This document shows positions 51,867 to 60,548 of a stretch of 64,000 nucleotides of DNA, piece by piece. This DNA is from Mesorhizobium sp. INR15 (GTDB taxonomy: Bacteria; Pseudomonadota; Alphaproteobacteria; Rhizobiales; Rhizobiaceae). Below the pieces are notes generated by a model, which saw only the letters and a program-made list of their open reading frames with translations, searched no databases and was not told where the DNA came from. Position numbers and translations under genes: made by a program. How positions within the stretch are numbered: position 1 is the stretch's first letter; every line of letters starts with the position of its first letter. The DNA lies in NCBI RefSeq assembly GCF_015500075.1, contig NZ_CP045496.1:2552001-2616000 (forward strand). The letters are read 5' to 3'.

Positions 51867-52874
51867 TCAAAGATTCTCAGGCGTGAAGGTGACGAAGCGG
51901 ATCGGCGGGTTGTCGATCGGCAGGTCATGCAGGCCGAGCCGCGCCAGCATGAGATCGATGGCGCGGCGCGCCTGAGCCTCCGGCGCTTGGTCGAGCACGA
52001 CGTCCATCGTGCCCTCGCGCAAGGCGGCGGTGCTGCCTTCGGTCAATTCATGGCCGACGAAGAAAATCTCGTGACGGCGCGGGTGGCTACGCAAGAGCTG
52101 GTTGAGAGAGCCATTGCCGCCGCCAGCGTTATAGAAGCCGACGAGATCTGGGCGCCGCCGCAGTGTCTCGGCAAGAAGATCGGCACTTCGGCCGCCGTCG
52201 TCATGGCCGAACAGCAATTCGGTGAAAGTGAGATCCTGCCGTGGATGCTCCGCGAGATAGTCCGAAAAGCCGCGGATACGGTCGCGATGCACCTGGTAGA
52301 TGTGGCTGTGGCACAGAGCGGCGATCGTGCCGGGCCGCTGCTGCATGCCGCTCATCAGATGCGCTGCCATGCGTCCGGCGGCATAATTGTCGATGCCGAC
52401 ATAGTCAGCCCTGGAACCGGGGATCCGCGTCACGACCAAGGCTGTTGGCAACCCCTTGGCTTCGACCTCGGCAAGCGCCTCGCAGATCAGCGGATGATCG
52501 GGCACCGCCAGGATCAGCGCACCACGGCGAAGGCCGGGCTCGCGGATTCGTCGAGCGACGGCGACCGGGTCTTCCTCGTCAAGAAATGTCCGGTGCACCG
52601 CGATGGTCCGGTCGAGGCTCGCGGCGATACGCTCGAAGGCGCGCGAGAGCCGGGAGAAGAACGTCGAATCCGGGCGAACGAGGATGACTTCGATGCGGAT
52701 GATGCCGCGATGCGCCTCGGGCAGCCGGCGCGGATAGTCGAGCGAGCGGGCGGCGGCGACGACCTTTTCCACCGTTTCAGACCGGACGCCGCCGCGGCCG
52801 TTGAGCACGCGCTCGACCGTCGCCGTGCCGACCCCGGCGCGGAGGGCGATATCGATGAAGGTCGGTTTGGAGAT
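51867..52874 (-). CDS. LacI-family repressor of the adjacent moc-like genes
   Basis: A LacI regulator of roughly 335 residues. The DNA-binding part reads ISKPTFIDIALRAGVGTATVERVLNGRGGVRSETVEKVVAAARSLDYPRR, followed by a periplasmic-binding-protein-like sensor (IRIEVILVRPDSTFFSRL, DYVGIDNYAAGRMAAHLM, GFYNAGGGNGSLNQLL). Between the first in-frame upstream stop (52916-52914) and the helix-turn-helix there is no ATG, GTG or TTG; the first GTG (52808) would cut the helix-turn-helix away. I set the start at an ATC at 52874 that follows CGAGGG, but a CTG at 52904 is also possible, or a sequencing error. Operator-like TGATC-N6-GATCA elements lie on both sides of the gene. Confidence 0.75.
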   Translation of the reverse strand: MSKPTFIDIALRAGVGTATVERVLNGRGGVRSETVEKVVAAARSLDYPRRLPEAHRGIIRIEVILVRPDSTFFSRLSRAFERIAASLDRTIAVHRTFLDEEDPVAVARRIREPGLRRGALILAVPDHPLICEALAEVEAKGLPTALVVTRIPGSRADYVGIDNYAAGRMAAHLMSGMQQRPGTIAALCHSHIYQVHRDRIRGFSDYLAEHPRQDLTFTELLFGHDDGGRSADLLAETLRRRPDLVGFYNAGGGNGSLNQLLRSHPRRHEIFFVGHELTEGSTAALREGTMDVVLDQAPEAQARRAIDLMLARLGLHDLPIDNPPIRFVTFTPENL

Positions 52875-52886
52875 AACGCCCTCGCG

Positions 52887-52904
52887 CTGATCTGATTTGA
52901 TCAG
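52887..52904. promoter_or_regulatory. LacI-type operator at the 5' end of the LacI gene
   Basis: On the minus strand it reads CTGATCAAATCAGATCAG, almost a full palindrome (TGATC-N6-GATCA). It shares 17 bases with the element at 51836. Its place at the beginning of the regulator gene fits autorepression. Confidence 0.65.
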
Positions 52905-52939
52905 GCCTTGGTATCACATATCCCGTCGGAATTCTGCTT

Positions 52940-54646
52940 TTAGACCAGCTCGGCCATCCGCTGCAGGCACCTGGCCTCGTCGATCGGCCTGCCAAGAGCG
53001 GCAAAGCGCGTGGCCGCCTCTTCGAATGCCGCCATCGCGCGATTTTCGCTCCGCTCCGCCCGGCGCAGCACGCCGCGCGCTTCCCAGACAGCGGCAACCC
53101 AGGGGCCGCCATTCCACATGCCGGCCACCCGCTCGGCCTCGTCGAGACGCCGGTTGACCTGTTCCACCTCGCCTGCCTCGGCCAGGGCAACCGCCGCTGC
53201 CGTGCGGAAGGTCATGGAGCAGGGCTGGCAGATGCCTCCGGCGGACAGCATGCGGTCGCCTTCGTGGATCGTCTCCGCGATCTTCTCGGGCGATGATGCG
53301 GCCTTCACCGCCAGGCCCTTGAGGCTGATCAGCAGATGGGGCGCGAGCCATGAGGTTTGCGCGAGCGCCGTGGCGCGCCGGATCAGCCGCCCCGCCTGAT
53401 ATTTCTGCCCGCGCGCCAAAGCGAGTTCCGTCAGGCGCTGCAGCGCGATGACGCGGCCGGCGACGGCGCCGGCCTCGGCATAGAGTTTCTCCGCTTCGGT
53501 CAGCAGGCGCTCGGCTTCGCCCAACTGGCCCGAAAAGAGTTCCGCCTCGCCCAGCACGAGTGAGGCCAGGCCACGCCCGACAAGGGAGCCGGCGCCCTCG
53601 GCAACCGAAAGCAGTTCACGCGCGGCCGCGCCGATGTCGTGATGGCCCTTGGCGCTGCAGAGGCAGAATTCGGCAAGGCAAAGATGGCCGTCGAAGACGT
53701 TGGAGACGAAAGCGGGTTTCGAGCGGACCCATTCGATGAACTCGGCCCGGAACAGTTCGCGCCATCCTCCTTGCATGTGGGCCACCAGCCCGATCAGGGC
53801 GCTGGCCTCGCCGACTTCGCGCGCAAGGCCGGCTCCCATTGCCAGCTCGCGGGTTTCCCTGCCGACCTGGCCGGCCTTGGCGAAATCACCGCTTTGCAGA
53901 TGCAGCAGGCCCCAGGCGAGGGAGGCACGGATACGGTCGCTCAGTCCGACCGGGTCGACCGACGGCACCGCCAATGCCTTTTCGTAGAGTTTCACGGTTT
54001 CAGCACCAGGTCCCACGCCAAGGTCGATGCGCAGGCTGTCGCTCAGTTGATTGAACAGCCTGATCGCCTCGGCCCGGTTTCCGGCATCGAGCGCGGCCTG
54101 CATCAGGGCGCATTGCGCCTGTTCATCGGCTGGATCCAAGGCAATCAGCCGCTGCCACAGCTTGCCTGCTCGCAGCACCTGGGCGTAGCGCTGCCGCAGC
54201 GCCTGGCGAGGGGTCTCGAACCAATCGACATAGGGATCATCGGGCAATAGGTCGCCGCCATAGAGATCCGCAGCGATTTCGCAGACGGCGCGATCGGCGC
54301 CGCGCAGCGCAAGCTTGGCGGCGGTCTCGAAGGCCTCGGCGTCGATTTCGAGATCGGCGCCGGAGGCAAGGGCGATCACGTCACCCGCCAGCTCGATCAG
54401 ATCATGCACTCCCAAGGCGCGCCGGGCGAAGTGGACAGCCTTGCGCAGGTTCGCCCCGGCAGCTTCCGCATCGAGATCGGGCCAGAAGGCCTCCATCACC
54501 TGTTCGCGGTGAATGCGGTGCGAACGGGTGACGGCAAGCAGCTTTACCAGCGCCGCGCCTCGGTCACGGCGCCAGGCCGTGGCCGGAATGGCCTGGTCGT
54601 CAAGACGGATATTGAACCCGCCGAGCAATTGGATCTGGACGCGCAA
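52940..54646 (-). CDS. BTAD-domain (SARP-like) transcriptional regulator with TPR-like C terminus
   Basis: A regulator of 568 residues from the TTG at 54646, or 592 from an ATG at 54718. RVQIQLLGGFNIRLDDQAIPATAWRRDRGAALVKLLAVTRSHRIHREQVMEAFWPD is the OmpR-like winged helix of SARP/AfsR proteins; the BTAD domain follows (GDLLPDDPYVDWFETPRQALRQRYAQVL ... AIRLFNQLSDSLRIDLGVGPGAET). The last 300 residues are alpha-helical repeats rich in Ala, Leu and Glu. There is no ATPase domain. I prefer the TTG because the family begins with this strand and AGGG lies upstream. It is divergent from the peroxiredoxin gene, its likely target. Confidence 0.8.
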   Translation of the reverse strand: MRVQIQLLGGFNIRLDDQAIPATAWRRDRGAALVKLLAVTRSHRIHREQVMEAFWPDLDAEAAGANLRKAVHFARRALGVHDLIELAGDVIALASGADLEIDAEAFETAAKLALRGADRAVCEIAADLYGGDLLPDDPYVDWFETPRQALRQRYAQVLRAGKLWQRLIALDPADEQAQCALMQAALDAGNRAEAIRLFNQLSDSLRIDLGVGPGAETVKLYEKALAVPSVDPVGLSDRIRASLAWGLLHLQSGDFAKAGQVGRETRELAMGAGLAREVGEASALIGLVAHMQGGWRELFRAEFIEWVRSKPAFVSNVFDGHLCLAEFCLCSAKGHHDIGAAARELLSVAEGAGSLVGRGLASLVLGEAELFSGQLGEAERLLTEAEKLYAEAGAVAGRVIALQRLTELALARGQKYQAGRLIRRATALAQTSWLAPHLLISLKGLAVKAASSPEKIAETIHEGDRMLSAGGICQPCSMTFRTAAAVALAEAGEVEQVNRRLDEAERVAGMWNGGPWVAAVWEARGVLRRAERSENRAMAAFEEAATRFAALGRPIDEARCLQRMAELV

Positions 54647-54791
54647 TCTAGAGCACCCTTTCAGAAATACGGGCTGCCGATCCGCCAGGAATCTAGCCGT
54701 CACACGAGCATCGGCCACAGGGAACGCTGGCGGAACATAGGTTGCCTAGTCTGGGCTGGTAGTCAATTCCAACCTCGTACAGGAGATCCAG

Positions 54792-55460
54792 ATGTCGCTT
54801 CGTATCGCCGAAATGGCCCCCGACTTCACCGCCGAAACCACTCACGGCCCGATCAATTTCCACGAGTGGCTGGGCACGTCATGGGGCATCCTGTTTTCTC
54901 ACCCCAAGGATTTCACCCCCGTCTGCACCACGGAGCTTGGCTACATGGCCAAGCTGAAGCCCGAGTTCGACAAGCGCAACGTCAAGATTATCGGGCTCTC
55001 GGTCGACCCGGTCGAGCGTCACGCCGGATGGGCGGCGGATATCGCCGAGACCCAGGGCCATGCGCCGAACTTCCCGATGATCGGCGACCCGATGCTGGCG
55101 ATCGCCAAGCTCTACGACATGCTGCCCGCCACTGCGGGCGACAGCGCGGAAGGGCGAACGGCCGCCGACAACCAGACGGTGCGCCATGTCTACGTCATCG
55201 GACCGGACAAGAAGATCAAGCTGATGATCGCCTACCCGATGACCACGGGCCGCAACTTCGACGAGATCCTGCGCGTGGTGGACTCCATGCAGCTCACCGC
55301 CAAGCATCGTGTCGCCACGCCGGTGAACTGGCGGCAGGGCGACGACGTGATCATCGCCGGCTCGGTTTCAAACGATGAAGCCAAAGTGCTCTATCCCGAC
55401 GGCTGGAAGCAGCCCAAGCCCTATATCCGCATCGTCCCGCAGCCTGCCGGCAACGCCTGA
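54792..55460 (+). CDS. 1-Cys peroxiredoxin (Prx6 type)
   Basis: A 222-residue peroxiredoxin that reduces hydrogen and organic peroxides. The peroxidatic Cys45 is in HPKDFTPVCTTELG (37-50), with the PxxxTxxC form; VDPVERHAGWAADI and the long C-terminal part (RVATPVNWRQGDDVIIAGSVSN, KPYIRIVPQP) are typical of Prx6. No resolving cysteine is seen. It precedes an FAD-dependent oxidoreductase by 34 bases, probably in one transcript. Confidence 0.93.
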   Translation: MSLRIAEMAPDFTAETTHGPINFHEWLGTSWGILFSHPKDFTPVCTTELGYMAKLKPEFDKRNVKIIGLSVDPVERHAGWAADIAETQGHAPNFPMIGDPMLAIAKLYDMLPATAGDSAEGRTAADNQTVRHVYVIGPDKKIKLMIAYPMTTGRNFDEILRVVDSMQLTAKHRVATPVNWRQGDDVIIAGSVSNDEAKVLYPDGWKQPKPYIRIVPQPAGNA

Positions 55461-55494
55461 GCCTCCCCAAGCGCACAACAGGAAAGGTGATATC

Positions 55495-56628
55495 ATGAAA
55501 ACCCGCATCCTCATCCTCGGCGCTGGCTTCGGCGGGCTGGAACTCAGCACCTCCTTGTCCGAAGCCCTGGGTGACAGCATCGCTGTCACCCTCATCGACA
55601 AGTCTGACACCTTCGTGTTCGGCTATGCCAAGCTAGACCTGATGTTCGGCCGCGCGACCGAGAAGGCCGTGCGGCTGCCATATGCCAACTACGCCAAGGC
55701 CGGTGTCACGTTGAAGCGCGAAACCGTTACCGCCATCGATCCCGAACGGCGGCGTGTGACGACGGACAAGGGCGTGCACGAAGCCGATATACTTGTGGTC
55801 GCTCTCGGCGCCGACTACGACGTTTCAGGCACGCCCGGTATCACGCTCGGCCGCAACGAGTTCTACTCGGTGCCGGGCGCTGCCCATATGGCGCAGGTGC
55901 TGCCCGGCTTTACCAGCGGTCATGCCGTGATCGGCGTCTGCGGCGCGCCTTACAAGTGCCCGCCGGCACCCAGCGAATGCGCCTTGATGCTGCACGACTA
56001 CCTGACCGAGAAAGGCGTACGCGGCAACTGCCAAATCACCTATGTGAACCCGATGTCGAGCCCGGTGCCGCCTTCGCCTGAAACGTCGAAGGCACTTCTG
56101 ACAGCCTTCGCCGAACGCGGCATCACCTTTATCCCCAGCGCGCGCGTGGTCTCGGTGGATGAGGGGCGCAAGATCGTAGCGCTGGACAATGGCAGCGAGC
56201 TGCCATGCGATCTGTTCCTGGGTGTGCCCAGAAACCGTGCGCCCGACGTGGTTGTCGAGGCCGGCCTGACCGAGGGCGGTTGGGTTACCATCGATCCACG
56301 GACACTGGAAACCCGGTTCCCCGGCGTCTACGCGATCGGCGATCTGGCCAATACCGGCGCACCCAAGGCGGGCGTCTTCGCCGAGGGCGCGGCGCGCACT
56401 GTCGCCGCGAACCTTATAGCCAAGTTCCGCCATGAGGAACCAACGGCGAAAAACCCGGGCGCGGGGTCCTGCTACATCGAGTTCGGCGCCAACAGGATCG
56501 CCAGGGTGGATGTGGATTTCTTCTCCGGCCCGAAACCGACCGGCGCCTTCTACGAACCGTCGGAGGCTTTGCGGGTGGACAAGGAGAAGTTTGGCTCCAG
56601 CCGCAGCGCCCGCTGGTTCGGACACTGA
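55495..56628 (+). CDS. FAD-dependent pyridine nucleotide-disulfide-type oxidoreductase
   Basis: A 377-residue flavoprotein of the NDH-2/sulfide:quinone reductase type: RILILGAGFGGLELS (4-18) binds FAD, and the later VYAIGDLANTGAPKAGVFAEGAARTVAANL is the second FAD motif. A CGAPYKCPPAP segment in the middle supplies two cysteines five residues apart, at about the place of the redox cysteines of sulfide:quinone reductases. The ATG follows AGGAAAGG. Coupling with a 1-Cys peroxiredoxin suggests it may serve as electron source or handle a sulfur compound. Confidence 0.85.
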   Translation: MKTRILILGAGFGGLELSTSLSEALGDSIAVTLIDKSDTFVFGYAKLDLMFGRATEKAVRLPYANYAKAGVTLKRETVTAIDPERRRVTTDKGVHEADILVVALGADYDVSGTPGITLGRNEFYSVPGAAHMAQVLPGFTSGHAVIGVCGAPYKCPPAPSECALMLHDYLTEKGVRGNCQITYVNPMSSPVPPSPETSKALLTAFAERGITFIPSARVVSVDEGRKIVALDNGSELPCDLFLGVPRNRAPDVVVEAGLTEGGWVTIDPRTLETRFPGVYAIGDLANTGAPKAGVFAEGAARTVAANLIAKFRHEEPTAKNPGAGSCYIEFGANRIARVDVDFFSGPKPTGAFYEPSEALRVDKEKFGSSRSARWFGH

Positions 56629-56671
56629 CGGCGGCGGGCGTTGGCCATCGCCCGCGCCCGCCAGGACTTTC

Positions 56672-57874
56672 CTAAGCCGGCAACAGCTCCTTGCGCGGCA
56701 GCGGCGGGAAGGCGATGGCGATGCCAACCGCGCCGAGGCCGATGATGGCGGAGCCGATGAACAGCCAGTGGTAGCTGGCATAGGCATCGAACACCATGCC
56801 GCCGGCCAGCGGGCCGATCGCCATGCCAAGGCTGGACAGCATGGTGGCGGCGCCGAACACCGTGCCGAGAATGCGCTGGCCGAAATATTCGCGCGCCAGC
56901 ACCGCATAGAGCGGCATGACACCGCCATAGGTGGCGCCGAAGATGACAGCCAGCATGTAGAACTGGTCGAGCTGGCTGATCGAGAGATAGGCGGCGATGA
57001 CGACCGCCTGAAGCGCGAGCCCGGCAATCAGCACCGGTTTGACGCCCAGCCTGTCGGCGAGCACGCCATAGAGCAGCCGGCCACCGAGGCCGGCAAGGCC
57101 CTCGACGCTGTAGATCGATACCGCGGCCATCGGCGCCACGCCGCACAGCATGGCATAGCTCACCATGTGGAAGATCGGCCCGGAATGCGCGGCACAGCAG
57201 GCAAAGAAGGTCAGGCCGAGCACGATGAACTGTGGTGAACGCAGCGCCTGCGCCACGGTAAGCCCGCCGCCCTCGGCGACCGGCGCGGAAGCCGCATCGG
57301 CGGCGATTGGCTTTGGCGGCTGGCGGACCAGCAGCACCGCCGGCAGCAGCAACACCCAGGCGGTGATGCCGATGTCGAACATGGCGGTGCGCCAGTCATA
57401 GGCCGATATCAGCCAGCGCGCGAAGGGCGAGATCGTCATCGGTGCTACGCCCATGCCGGCCGACACCAGCGAAACGGCAAGGCTGCGGTTGGTGTCGAAC
57501 CAGGCCGTGGTCAGCGCGATCATCGGCGCGAAGAAGGCGCTGGCGGCAAGGCCGACGAGCACGCCATAGGTGAGCTGGAAGCTGAGGAGCGAGCCGGCCT
57601 GGCTGGCCAGAACCAGCGCCAGTCCGAGCAACGCAGCACCAATCATCACGACGATGCGGGCGCCGAAGCGGTCCGACAGGGCGCCCCAGGCGAAGCCGCC
57701 GAGGCCCATGACGAGGAAGTTGAGCGTCATGGCGCTCGAAATGCCGGCGCGCGACCAATTGGTGTCGAGTGCCATCGGTTCGAGGAAAATCGCCAGCGAA
57801 AACATGGTCCCGATGGCGACACAGGACATCAGCGCACCAGCCGCGACGATGACCCAACGATAGGAAAGGTTCAT
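56672..57874 (-). CDS. MFS transporter, OFA/monocarboxylate-like
   Basis: A 400-residue twelve-helix transporter. YRWVIVAAGALMSCVAIGTMFSLAIFLEPMALDTNWSRAGIS and GGFAWGALSDRFGARIVV (motif A) fit the oxalate/formate and monocarboxylate branch. Typical of it are WF-DTNRSLAVSLVSAGMGVAPM in helix 5 and GRLLYGVLADRLG in the middle loop. The cargo is probably an organic acid. It converges with the flavoprotein gene; no linked regulator. Confidence 0.85.
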   Translation of the reverse strand: MNLSYRWVIVAAGALMSCVAIGTMFSLAIFLEPMALDTNWSRAGISSAMTLNFLVMGLGGFAWGALSDRFGARIVVMIGAALLGLALVLASQAGSLLSFQLTYGVLVGLAASAFFAPMIALTTAWFDTNRSLAVSLVSAGMGVAPMTISPFARWLISAYDWRTAMFDIGITAWVLLLPAVLLVRQPPKPIAADAASAPVAEGGGLTVAQALRSPQFIVLGLTFFACCAAHSGPIFHMVSYAMLCGVAPMAAVSIYSVEGLAGLGGRLLYGVLADRLGVKPVLIAGLALQAVVIAAYLSISQLDQFYMLAVIFGATYGGVMPLYAVLAREYFGQRILGTVFGAATMLSSLGMAIGPLAGGMVFDAYASYHWLFIGSAIIGLGAVGIAIAFPPLPRKELLPA

Positions 57875-58104
57875 GGTTTTCTCCCATGCCGTAAGGCATT
57901 GTTTGACGGCACGGCCTGGCTTGGCCGCACCGCTTGCCTCCGAAGGACGCCGGCGCTTCCCCCGATCCTACAATCTGGTTGCATTTATTATCCAGTCTAA
58001 AAACGAAGCGGTTTTCAGGTGATATTGGCTGGATCGCAGGCGGTCGCGTTGTCATCGGCGGATAGCATCAGAATTATTGGACGGCCAAAGGCGGCCAGAC
58101 AGCT

Positions 58105-58398
58105 CTACAGGCGCTGCGGCCACTGTTGAGCTGCGTGTATGACGGTGAGGATTTCGATGGTTCCCTCGTTCAGGCGGTAGGCGACGATATAGGGAATATC
58201 GGCCAAGACGAGCTCTCGCGTCGCCTTGACGCGCCCAACGCGGCCCATGGCCGGTTGTTCGGTCAGCAGTTCCGCCGCCGACACGATGCGGGCGATGACA
58301 CGAGCGGCCGCCTCTGCGCTGTCTTTCTCGATATGCGTGCCGATCTCGTCGAGCCGAAGCAACGCCCGCCTGGTCCAGCGGATCGTCCTGCGGCTCAT
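58105..58398 (-). CDS. ParE/RelE-family toxin
   Basis: A 97-residue toxin: RRTIRWTRRALLRLDEIGTHIEKDSAEAAARVIARIVSAAELLTEQPAMGRVGRVKATRELVLADIPYIVAYRLNEGTIEILTVIHAAQQWP matches the ParE fold closely, with the GR-x-G/GR and final RQWP-like ends. ParE toxins act on gyrase, RelE toxins cut mRNA on ribosomes; by sequence ParE is more likely. Its ATG overlaps the antitoxin stop by four bases (ATGA). Confidence 0.9.
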   Translation of the reverse strand: MSRRTIRWTRRALLRLDEIGTHIEKDSAEAAARVIARIVSAAELLTEQPAMGRVGRVKATRELVLADIPYIVAYRLNEGTIEILTVIHAAQQWPQRL

Positions 58399-58640
58399 GA
58401 TTGGCCGGAGGGCCTGACGTGTTTCGCGATCACCGCGGCCAGCTCCTGTTCGCTGGCAAACTCGCCGCGCTCGGCCTCCGCCATTCCGGCCTCTATCTCG
58501 GCGAGTTGCCACTCCTGGCGGGCGACAAAATCCTCAATGGCTTGCGCTGCCACATAGGAGCGCGAGCGATCGAGCTTTTCGGCAAGCTGGTCGAGCCTGG
58601 TTGTCGTATCGTCGGGAAGGCGTACCGTAAAAGCAGTCAT
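58395..58640 (-). CDS. ParD/CopG-type ribbon-helix-helix antitoxin
   Basis: An 81-residue antitoxin: MTAFTVRLPDDTTTRLDQLAEKLDRSRSYVAAQAIEDFVARQEWQLAEIEAGMAEAERGEF is a ribbon-helix-helix domain with the toxin-binding helix after it. ATG 58640 follows AAGGTGG. The ribosome binding site is part of a 14-base inverted repeat which the protein probably binds to repress its own operon. Confidence 0.9.
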   Translation of the reverse strand: MTAFTVRLPDDTTTRLDQLAEKLDRSRSYVAAQAIEDFVARQEWQLAEIEAGMAEAERGEFASEQELAAVIAKHVRPSGQS

Positions 58641-58645
58641 AATCA

Positions 58646-58684
58646 CCACCTTGGTTCATTGTGAATATTGATGAACCAAGGTGG
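58646..58684. promoter_or_regulatory. 14-base inverted repeat over the antitoxin leader
   Basis: CCACCTTGGTTCAT (58646-58659) and ATGAACCAAGGTGG (58671-58684) are perfect complements around 11 bases. The arm next to the gene holds the ribosome binding site, so the element can be an operator for the ribbon-helix-helix protein and also an RNA hairpin that hides the site. Confidence 0.85.
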
Positions 58685-58750
58685 TTCGTCAAGGTTCCCC
58701 ATACTTGCGCCGACAGGTGGCGGGACTCGCCGGACATTTCACCGAAAGCA

Positions 58751-58782
58751 AAAAAGGCAGGCGCCGGGGCGCCTGCCTTTTT
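58751..58782. terminator. bidirectional terminator downstream of azoR
   Basis: AAAAAGGCAGGCGCC (58751-58765) pairs with GGCGCCTGCCTTTTT (58768-58782) around GG: a 15-base perfect stem with A and T runs on its flanks. Confidence 0.9.
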
Positions 58783-58802
58783 AGTTGGATATTGCCTAGT
58801 GC

Positions 58803-59438
58803 TTACGCGGCGACAGCAATCTGTTGGGTCGCGGCCACCACGGCGTCGACCTTGGCGGTCGCCTTGGCGAGCGCCGCGGTCACCGCGTCAGGGCCCATGC
58901 CGACACCTTCGATGCGGATGACGTCGACATCGGTCATGCCGATGAAGCCGAGCACGCTGCGCAGGTAAGGGATCGCATGATCCATCTGTACGGCAGCGCC
59001 TTCCGAATAGATGCCGCCGGAGGCGAGCACGATATAGACCTTCTTGCCGGTGACGAGACCCTTGGGGCCGTTCTCGCCATAGCTGAAGCTCTTGCCGGAG
59101 CGGGCGACGTGATCGACCCAGGACTTCAGCGTCGAGGAAATGTTGAAGTTGATGAAGCCGGTGGCCAGGATGACGGTGTCGGCGGCAAACAACTCTTCAA
59201 GTGCCGCATCGGAAACACCGACCACTTCGGCCTGACGCTGGGTGCGGGCTTCAACCGGGGTGTAGATGCCGCTCGCATAGTCCGCATCGATATGCGGCAG
59301 CGGGTTGGCGACAAGGTCACGCACGACAAGCGTGGCCGACGGATCGGCGGCGACAAGCTTTTCAGCGAATTCGGTGGCGATGCGGGTCGAGTGCGAGGCA
59401 TTGCCGCGTGGGCTCGAGGTGACGAGAAGGATGGACAT
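58803..59438 (-). CDS. azoR: FMN-dependent NADH-azoreductase
   Basis: A 211-residue flavodoxin-like quinone and azo-dye reductase. MSILLVTSSPRGNASHST is the FMN phosphate loop, FINFNISSTLKSWVDHVARSGKSFSY the middle flavin segment, KKVYIVLASGGIY and YLRSVLGFIGMTDVDVI the later conserved blocks, as in E. coli AzoR. GGAGAGCCCACC precedes the ATG. It is divergent from a LysR gene 103 bases away, which probably induces it in response to quinones or electrophiles. Confidence 0.93.
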   Translation of the reverse strand: MSILLVTSSPRGNASHSTRIATEFAEKLVAADPSATLVVRDLVANPLPHIDADYASGIYTPVEARTQRQAEVVGVSDAALEELFAADTVILATGFINFNISSTLKSWVDHVARSGKSFSYGENGPKGLVTGKKVYIVLASGGIYSEGAAVQMDHAIPYLRSVLGFIGMTDVDVIRIEGVGMGPDAVTAALAKATAKVDAVVAATQQIAVAA

Positions 59439-59541
59439 GGTGGGCTCTCCAGATTGGAATGAATTGTCCAGCCAGATATGGAGTTCTCGACCCATTTGAA
59501 AAACTGGTATAATTTACATATGATCCATCCAGAAAGTGGAT

Positions 59542-60510
59542 ATGACGATGCAGCCCAATCCCACGCTTGACCAGCTTCAGATCCTGGTGACCGTCGCCGA
59601 AACCGGCAGTTTCTCGGCCGCCGGACGCAAGCTCAACCGGGCCCAGTCCGTGATCAGCTATGCCATCGCCAATCTGGAGGCGCAGCTCGGGCTGAAACTG
59701 TTCGAGCGCGACGGCACGCGGGAGCCGCAGTTGACCGGGATCGGCCGGGCGATGCTGGAAGACGCACAGCGCATGGTCGGCGTGCTGCAGCGCATCCGCT
59801 CGCGCGTCGATGGTTACCATCAGGGGCTGGAGGCCGAGGTTGCCTTGGCGGTCGATGTGGCGCTGCCTTCGCCAGTGCTGGTGAGGGTGCTGAAAGCCTT
59901 CGAGGCGCAGTTTCCGACGGTGACGCTGCGATTGCATATCGGCACGCTCGGCCTCATCCCCGACCTCGTCGTCAATGGCCAGGCCGATCTCGGCATCGGC
60001 GGCCTGCTCGGCGATGTCGATGTGCATCTTGTGCGCATCGGCTTCATGTCGATGGTGCCTGCCGCGGCGCCACACCATCCCTTGGCGCTGCTGCCGAAAC
60101 CGGTCGCTCTTGAGGATCTGCGCGAACACACGCAGCTTGTTGTCACCGATCAGTCGGAGCGGACGCGCGGGCATGATTACGGCGTCTTCGCCTACCGCAC
60201 CTGGCGGCTCACCGACATGCGAACCAAGCATATACTAATGCGTGAGGGGCTTGGCTGGGGCGGCCTGCCGCGATGGCTGATTGCCGAGGATCTGGCAAAA
60301 GGCCGGCTGGTGGAGCTCGACCTCGAGCCTTTCAAGGAAGTCAGTTCGCCTATGTTTGCCATGCACCGCAGTGACCGCAGCCCGAAGCCGGCGGCGGCGT
60401 GGCTTGTCGAGCAGTTCAAACGGGAACTCGGCTCTTTCAACGAGTTCGAGCCGAACGAAATGCCCGAGGAAGAACCAAAGCTTTACAATGAGCCGGGCCC
60501 TGTCGGCTGA
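59542..60510 (+). CDS. LysR-family regulator of azoR
   Basis: A 322-residue LysR regulator: PTLDQLQILVTVAETGSFSAAGRKLNRAQSVISYAIANLEAQLGLKLFER is the helix-turn-helix, then the effector domain (VALAVDVALPSPVLVRVLKAF, DLGIGGLLGDVDVHLVRIG, LREGLGWGGLPRWL-like LMREGLGWGGLPRWLIAEDL). A GTG two codons upstream could also start it. A perfect TATAAT lies at 59508-59513 in the gap to azoR, where the regulator should bind. Confidence 0.9.
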   Translation: MTMQPNPTLDQLQILVTVAETGSFSAAGRKLNRAQSVISYAIANLEAQLGLKLFERDGTREPQLTGIGRAMLEDAQRMVGVLQRIRSRVDGYHQGLEAEVALAVDVALPSPVLVRVLKAFEAQFPTVTLRLHIGTLGLIPDLVVNGQADLGIGGLLGDVDVHLVRIGFMSMVPAAAPHHPLALLPKPVALEDLREHTQLVVTDQSERTRGHDYGVFAYRTWRLTDMRTKHILMREGLGWGGLPRWLIAEDLAKGRLVELDLEPFKEVSSPMFAMHRSDRSPKPAAAWLVEQFKRELGSFNEFEPNEMPEEEPKLYNEPGPVG

Positions 60511-60548
60511 CGGTCTGAAGCGCGCTCAAGGCTGCATCCGCGGTTCGA

